From an uncultured Flavobacteriales bacterium (GTDB lineage: Bacteria > Bacteroidota > Bacteroidia > Flavobacteriales > Crocinitomicaceae): DNA of 9,784 bases. Positions 7,556-9,784 of the stretch are shown here, one piece after another. The position numbers and the translations under genes were made by a program. The DNA is taken from contig CAMLET010000079.1 in assembly GCA_946479125.1 (NCBI GenBank), positions 1 through 9,784 of the forward strand, in the 5' to 3' direction. Position 1 is the stretch's first letter. Each line of letters begins with the position of its first letter. The notes under the pieces were generated by a model, which was not told the DNA's origin, searched no databases, and was given only the letters and a program-made list of their open reading frames with translations.

Positions 7556-7595
7556 TTTGAACTTTGATTCTTTGAACCATTTGAACCATTTGAAC
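7556..7595. repeat. Tandem TTTGAAC repeats upstream of folE
   Basis: TTTGAAC starts at 7556, 7571, 7580 and 7589, with a variant TTTGATT at 7563. The last three copies are spaced exactly 9 apart as TTTGAACCA. They end 10 bases before the folE ATG and replace any visible promoter. They could act on folE mRNA start accessibility or be neutral spacer. Confidence 0.6.
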
Positions 7596-7605
7596 ATTTT
7601 AAATC

Positions 7606-8196
7606 ATGGCTGAATTCAATTACGACGATAAAATAACAGAACAGATCTCTTCAGTCTACACGAAGGTGCTTTCTGAAATTGGTGAAGATCCAACACGAGA
7701 GGGATTATTGAAAACACCGGAACGCGTTGCGAAAGCATTGCAATTTTTGACGCAGGGTTACGACACCAATCCGGAAGAGATTCTGAAAAGCGCTTTGTTT
7801 CATGAAGAATATTCGGAAATGGTGATTGTAAAGGACATTGAAGTGTATTCAATGTGTGAACACCACATGCTGCCTTTCTTTGGAAAAGCTCATATTGCGT
7901 ACATTCCAAACGGAACAATTGTAGGTTTGAGCAAAATTCCACGTGTGGTTGACGCATTTTCGCGCAGATTACAGGTTCAAGAGCGTTTAACCATTGAAAT
8001 TCGCGATTGTATTCAGGAAACCTTGAAACCAAAAGGAGTTGCAGTGGTGATGGAATGTCAGCACATGTGTATGCAGATGCGTGGCGTTCAAAAACAAAAC
8101 TCAGTGACTACTTCAAGTGCGTTCACAGGATTGTTTTTAAGCAACGATTCAACTCGAAAAGAATTCATTAATTTAGTTCAAGCTAAACTTCATTAA
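7606..8196 (+). CDS. folE: GTP cyclohydrolase I
   Basis: Converts GTP to 7,8-dihydroneopterin triphosphate plus formate, the entry step for folate, biopterin and queuosine. The 196 residues fit the bacterial type I enzyme. Zinc ligands are Cys84 and His87 (MCEHHMLPF) and Cys155 ([10 protein letters not shown]); the 71-residue gap between the cysteines equals that in E. coli. His86 and His153 match the catalytic histidines. The N-terminal helical region ([15 protein letters not shown], 27-41) and the TRKEF end near 183 are typical. The decameric allosteric features of animal enzymes are not obvious. The upstream gene encodes an enzyme that uses its product, and the next gene starts 11 bases after its stop, so the three are probably one transcript. 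Confidence 0.97.
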   Translation: MAEFNYDDKITEQISSVYTKVLSEIGEDPTREGLLKTPERVAKALQFLTQGYDTNPEEILKSALFHEEYSEMVIVKDIEVYSMCEHHMLPFFGKAHIAYIPNGTIVGLSKIPRVVDAFSRRLQVQERLTIEIRDCIQETLKPKGVAVVMECQHMCMQMRGVQKQNSVTTSSAFTGLFLSNDSTRKEFINLVQAKLH

Positions 8197-8207
8197 AATC
8201 ATAAATC

Positions 8208-8948
8208 ATGGATTTAAATTTCAGATCAACGATTGATAACGTCGATTTTACAACTCCAGAACAACAAGCTTCAGCTCGTAAATTTCTTGCAAATGTGTAT
8301 TTATACATGATGGGCGCTTTGTTGATTACAGGGATAATCGCTTATCAATATGGAACCGCTGCGTTTATTGAGAAATACTATTTGGTTCAAACGCCAAAAG
8401 GTTACGAAATTGCACCTCTTTTCTGGGTTGTTGCATTATCACCAATAGCCGTTTCTTTTGCTTTGCAATGGTTAATCAATAAAGCTTCATTTCCTGTCAT
8501 CTTCGGATTATTCATTCTATATTCTGTTTTACTAGGATTCTCCTTGTCAACCATTTTTATCATTTACGTTCACTCTTCTATTTTTGCCATTTTCGGGGTT
8601 GCCGCCGCAGTATTTGGAATAATGGCAATTCTGGGTTATACAACCAGCGCAGATCTAACCAAGATGGGCGCAATTTTGGGAATGGCTTTTACAGGAATCT
8701 TCATTGCTTCAATGGTGAATATTTGGTTGGATAGCCGCGGAATGTCTTGGGCAATTTCTTTAATTGGGGCCATCATTTTCCCAGGATTAATTGCTTTCCA
8801 TATGCAGCAATTGAAGAAGTACGCTTATGATTCAATGCTTTCAGAAGATCAAAGACGAAAAATGGAATTGTTAGGTGGATTTACACTTTATGTGTTGTTT
8901 GTCAACTTGTTCCTGTCATTGTTACGCCTTTTCGGAGAGCGTGACTAA
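8208..8948 (+). CDS. Bax inhibitor-1/YccA-type membrane protein lacking the di-aspartyl sensor
   Basis: A 246-residue protein with seven likely membrane helices (about 27-46, 71-90, 96-119, 124-143, 154-173, 180-198, 224-243). The loop TTSADLTKMG (145-154) and the C-terminal LYVLFVNLFLSLLRLFG (227-243) match the BI-1 (TMBIM) family. Bacillus YetJ is a pH-sensitive calcium leak channel gated by Asp171 and Asp195. Aligned through YILYDLNQIK and LYLDFINLF, the equivalent residues here are His198 and Leu230, so the sensor pair is missing. An extra 8 or so residues lie between helices 6 and 7. The substrate is unknown. The 11-base gap from folE suggests co-transcription without implying a functional link. 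Confidence 0.9.
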   Translation: MDLNFRSTIDNVDFTTPEQQASARKFLANVYLYMMGALLITGIIAYQYGTAAFIEKYYLVQTPKGYEIAPLFWVVALSPIAVSFALQWLINKASFPVIFGLFILYSVLLGFSLSTIFIIYVHSSIFAIFGVAAAVFGIMAILGYTTSADLTKMGAILGMAFTGIFIASMVNIWLDSRGMSWAISLIGAIIFPGLIAFHMQQLKKYAYDSMLSEDQRRKMELLGGFTLYVLFVNLFLSLLRLFGERD

Positions 8949-8991
8949 GCAAAAAAAATGCGTCAAACTAGGCGTCATTAAAACAAAATTG

Positions 8992-8999
8992 TACATTTG
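8992..8999 (+). promoter_or_regulatory. -7 promoter box of the small membrane protein gene
   Basis: TACATTTG matches TAnnTTTG and ends 14 bases before the ATG at 9014. It lies in the 65-base gap after the BI-1 gene, so the small gene can be expressed alone. No good -33 TTG is visible. Confidence 0.55.
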
Positions 9000-9013
9000 A
9001 AAAAAATAAAGAT

Positions 9014-9151
9014 ATGTCAAGCGATCATCATACGTCACACGGCGAAAAAAAATCAGAAGATACTTTCTTTGAAGGTTCAACTATAGGAATCGGATTCGTA
9101 TATACCATTATTGCTCTTGCAATTATTGGATCGATTTACGCATTCGGATAA
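9014..9151 (+). CDS. 45-residue single-helix membrane protein, function unknown
   Basis: The reading frame runs from ATG to TAA with 45 residues. Residues 1-20 are polar with histidines at 5, 6 and 9 and a KK pair at 12-13. Residues 23-44 (TIGIGFVYTIIALAIIGSIY and on) form one membrane helix with a glycine-rich start, ending two residues from the C-terminus. The positive N-terminal part predicts a cytoplasmic N-terminus. I do not recognise the family. The size and shape recall small accessory subunits of membrane complexes such as oxidases, but there is no evidence for that. A promoter box just upstream and a strong intrinsic terminator 30 bases downstream frame it as a separate gene, which supports its reality. 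Confidence 0.7.
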   Translation: MSSDHHTSHGEKKSEDTFFEGSTIGIGFVYTIIALAIIGSIYAFG

Positions 9152-9180
9152 TCTAAGAGATAAAGTCATTAGAGGAAAGA

Positions 9181-9209
9181 GGAAAGTATAAATTGTACTT
9201 TCCTTTTTT
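9181..9209 (+). terminator. Rho-independent terminator
   Basis: GGAAAGTA (9181-9188) and TACTTTCC (9196-9203) form a perfect 8-base stem around the loop TAAATTG, followed by six T (9204-9209). The A-rich sequence before the stem can extend the pairing. It ends the transcript of the small membrane protein gene, and of read-through from the folE/BI-1 genes. Confidence 0.9.
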
Positions 9210-9250
9210 AGTTTTGATTATACCCCTCTAAACTATTCACGTTTTATTTC

Positions 9251-9258
9251 TATCTTTT
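9251..9258 (+). promoter_or_regulatory. Possible -7 box of the GH3-family gene
   Basis: TATCTTTT differs from TAnnTTTG at the last base and ends 5 bases before the ATG at 9264. A transcript from it would be leaderless or nearly so. It is kept as a weak candidate because a terminator just upstream means the gene needs its own promoter. Confidence 0.25.
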
Positions 9259-9263
9259 CATTA

Positions 9264-9784
9264 ATGCCGTTCAATTCTATATTTTCCTGGGTGATGAAAA
9301 AGCGTCTTCATCAAATCGAACTTTTCATGAAGTATCCCTTGGAAGTTCAGAACGACGTATTGGAAAAACTCATTCAGGGAGCAAACCAATCAGAATTTGG
9401 AAAGGGGCACAACTTCTCTGAAATCGTTTCCTATCAGGATTTCGCTTCAAATATTCCGTTACAGAATTACGAAACCATAAAGCCATACATTTTCCGGTCA
9501 ATGGAGAATGAGCAGAATTTACTCTGGAATCAGGAAACAAAATGGTTTGCCAAAAGCTCGGGAACAACTTCAGAGAAAAGCAAGTTTATTCCCATCACAA
9601 AAGATTCTTTAATGGATTGTCATTACAAAGGCGGGAAAGATCTTCTTGCTTTGTATTACAACCAATTCCCGAATAGAAAACTCTATAAAGGAAAACACCT
9701 GATCATTGGTGGAAGCGCACAAATTCTTCCGATTTCCCATGACATGTATCAGGGCGATTTGTCGGCAATTATTGTGAAAAACTT
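9264..9784 (+). CDS. GH3-family acyl-adenylate/amido synthetase-like protein, N-terminal part
   Basis: The first 173 codons are present; the gene runs off the right edge (family members are about 500 residues). The adenylate-forming ATP motif is at 98-110, SSGTTSEKSKFIP, followed by IT. The N-terminus, with LIQGANQSEFGKGHNF near 36-51 and the LQNYETIKPYI segment at 66-76, fits the bacterial GH3 group. Plant GH3 enzymes join amino acids to auxin or jasmonate through an acyl-AMP intermediate. The substrates of the Bacteroidota versions are not known to me. No signal peptide is seen, so it is probably cytoplasmic. It follows a strong terminator, so it is a separate transcription unit. The ATG at 9264 fits the usual short N-terminus. 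Confidence 0.88.
   Translation, partial: MPFNSIFSWVMKKRLHQIELFMKYPLEVQNDVLEKLIQGANQSEFGKGHNFSEIVSYQDFASNIPLQNYETIKPYIFRSMENEQNLLWNQETKWFAKSSGTTSEKSKFIPITKDSLMDCHYKGGKDLLALYYNQFPNRKLYKGKHLIIGGSAQILPISHDMYQGDLSAIIVKN

Noticed and set aside
6949..7595. CRISPR array
   Set aside because: The repeats have 7-10 base periods with no 20-40 base spacers and no cas genes nearby.
7616..8032. 138-codon open frame on the minus strand
   Set aside because: It lies wholly antisense to folE, whose catalytic residues are intact, and its translation shows no recognisable domain.
8951..8980. Hairpin AATGCGTC / GGCGTCATT after the BI-1 gene as a terminator
   Set aside because: The stem needs a bulge and a G-U pair, and no T-run follows on the plus strand.
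9370..9567. 65-codon open frame on the minus strand
   Set aside because: Antisense to the GH3-family gene and without promoter or recognisable sequence.

Overview
The window looks like a chromosomal segment of a low-GC member of the Bacteroidota, most likely a Flavobacteriales bacterium. The evidence is: -7 promoter boxes of the TAnnTTTG type and no clear Shine-Dalgarno sequences; a PorW/SprE lipoprotein of the type IX secretion and gliding system; an ATP synthase subunit a with a signal peptide and a long periplasmic arm; and a bacterial GH3-family gene. The genus cannot be fixed from the sequence. A Fluviicola-like relative is only a guess.

Left part (1-4767, minus strand). Read in the direction of transcription, the order is porW/sprE, atpZ, a four-helix AtpI-like gene, atpB and the start of atpE, which runs off the left edge. 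These code for a secretion/gliding lipoprotein followed by the membrane sector of the F-type ATP synthase. atpB has its own well-formed promoter (TTG-N19-TACCTTTG). The porW-atpZ spacer can fold into a long hairpin in the transcript.

Middle (4918-6954, minus strand). A single-domain cupin, a DUF1801 protein and ADP-heptose epimerase HldD (LPS core heptose supply) lie in the same direction. The hldD promoter lies inside the longest possible reading frame and moves its start to 6921.

Right part (7091-9784, plus strand). A 6-pyruvoyl-tetrahydropterin synthase-type gene and folE (GTP cyclohydrolase I) form a pterin pair catalysing consecutive steps. They are followed 11 bases after folE by a seven-helix Bax-inhibitor-1/YccA protein. 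Next is a 45-residue single-helix membrane protein with its own promoter and a strong intrinsic terminator, and then the 5' part of a GH3/acyl-adenylate synthetase-like gene cut by the right edge.

The most unusual signal is between the genes. Several intergenic gaps hold short degenerate tandem repeats with a 7-10 base unit, three of them arranged as inverted arms. The clearest is the divergent hldD/PTPS gap, where AGAC recurs every 7 bases on one side and GTCT every 7 bases on the other, each array ending a few bases short of a promoter -7 box. No CRISPR array, tRNA, rRNA, IS element or prophage gene was seen. The genes themselves are ordinary, and I found no convincing new multi-gene system.
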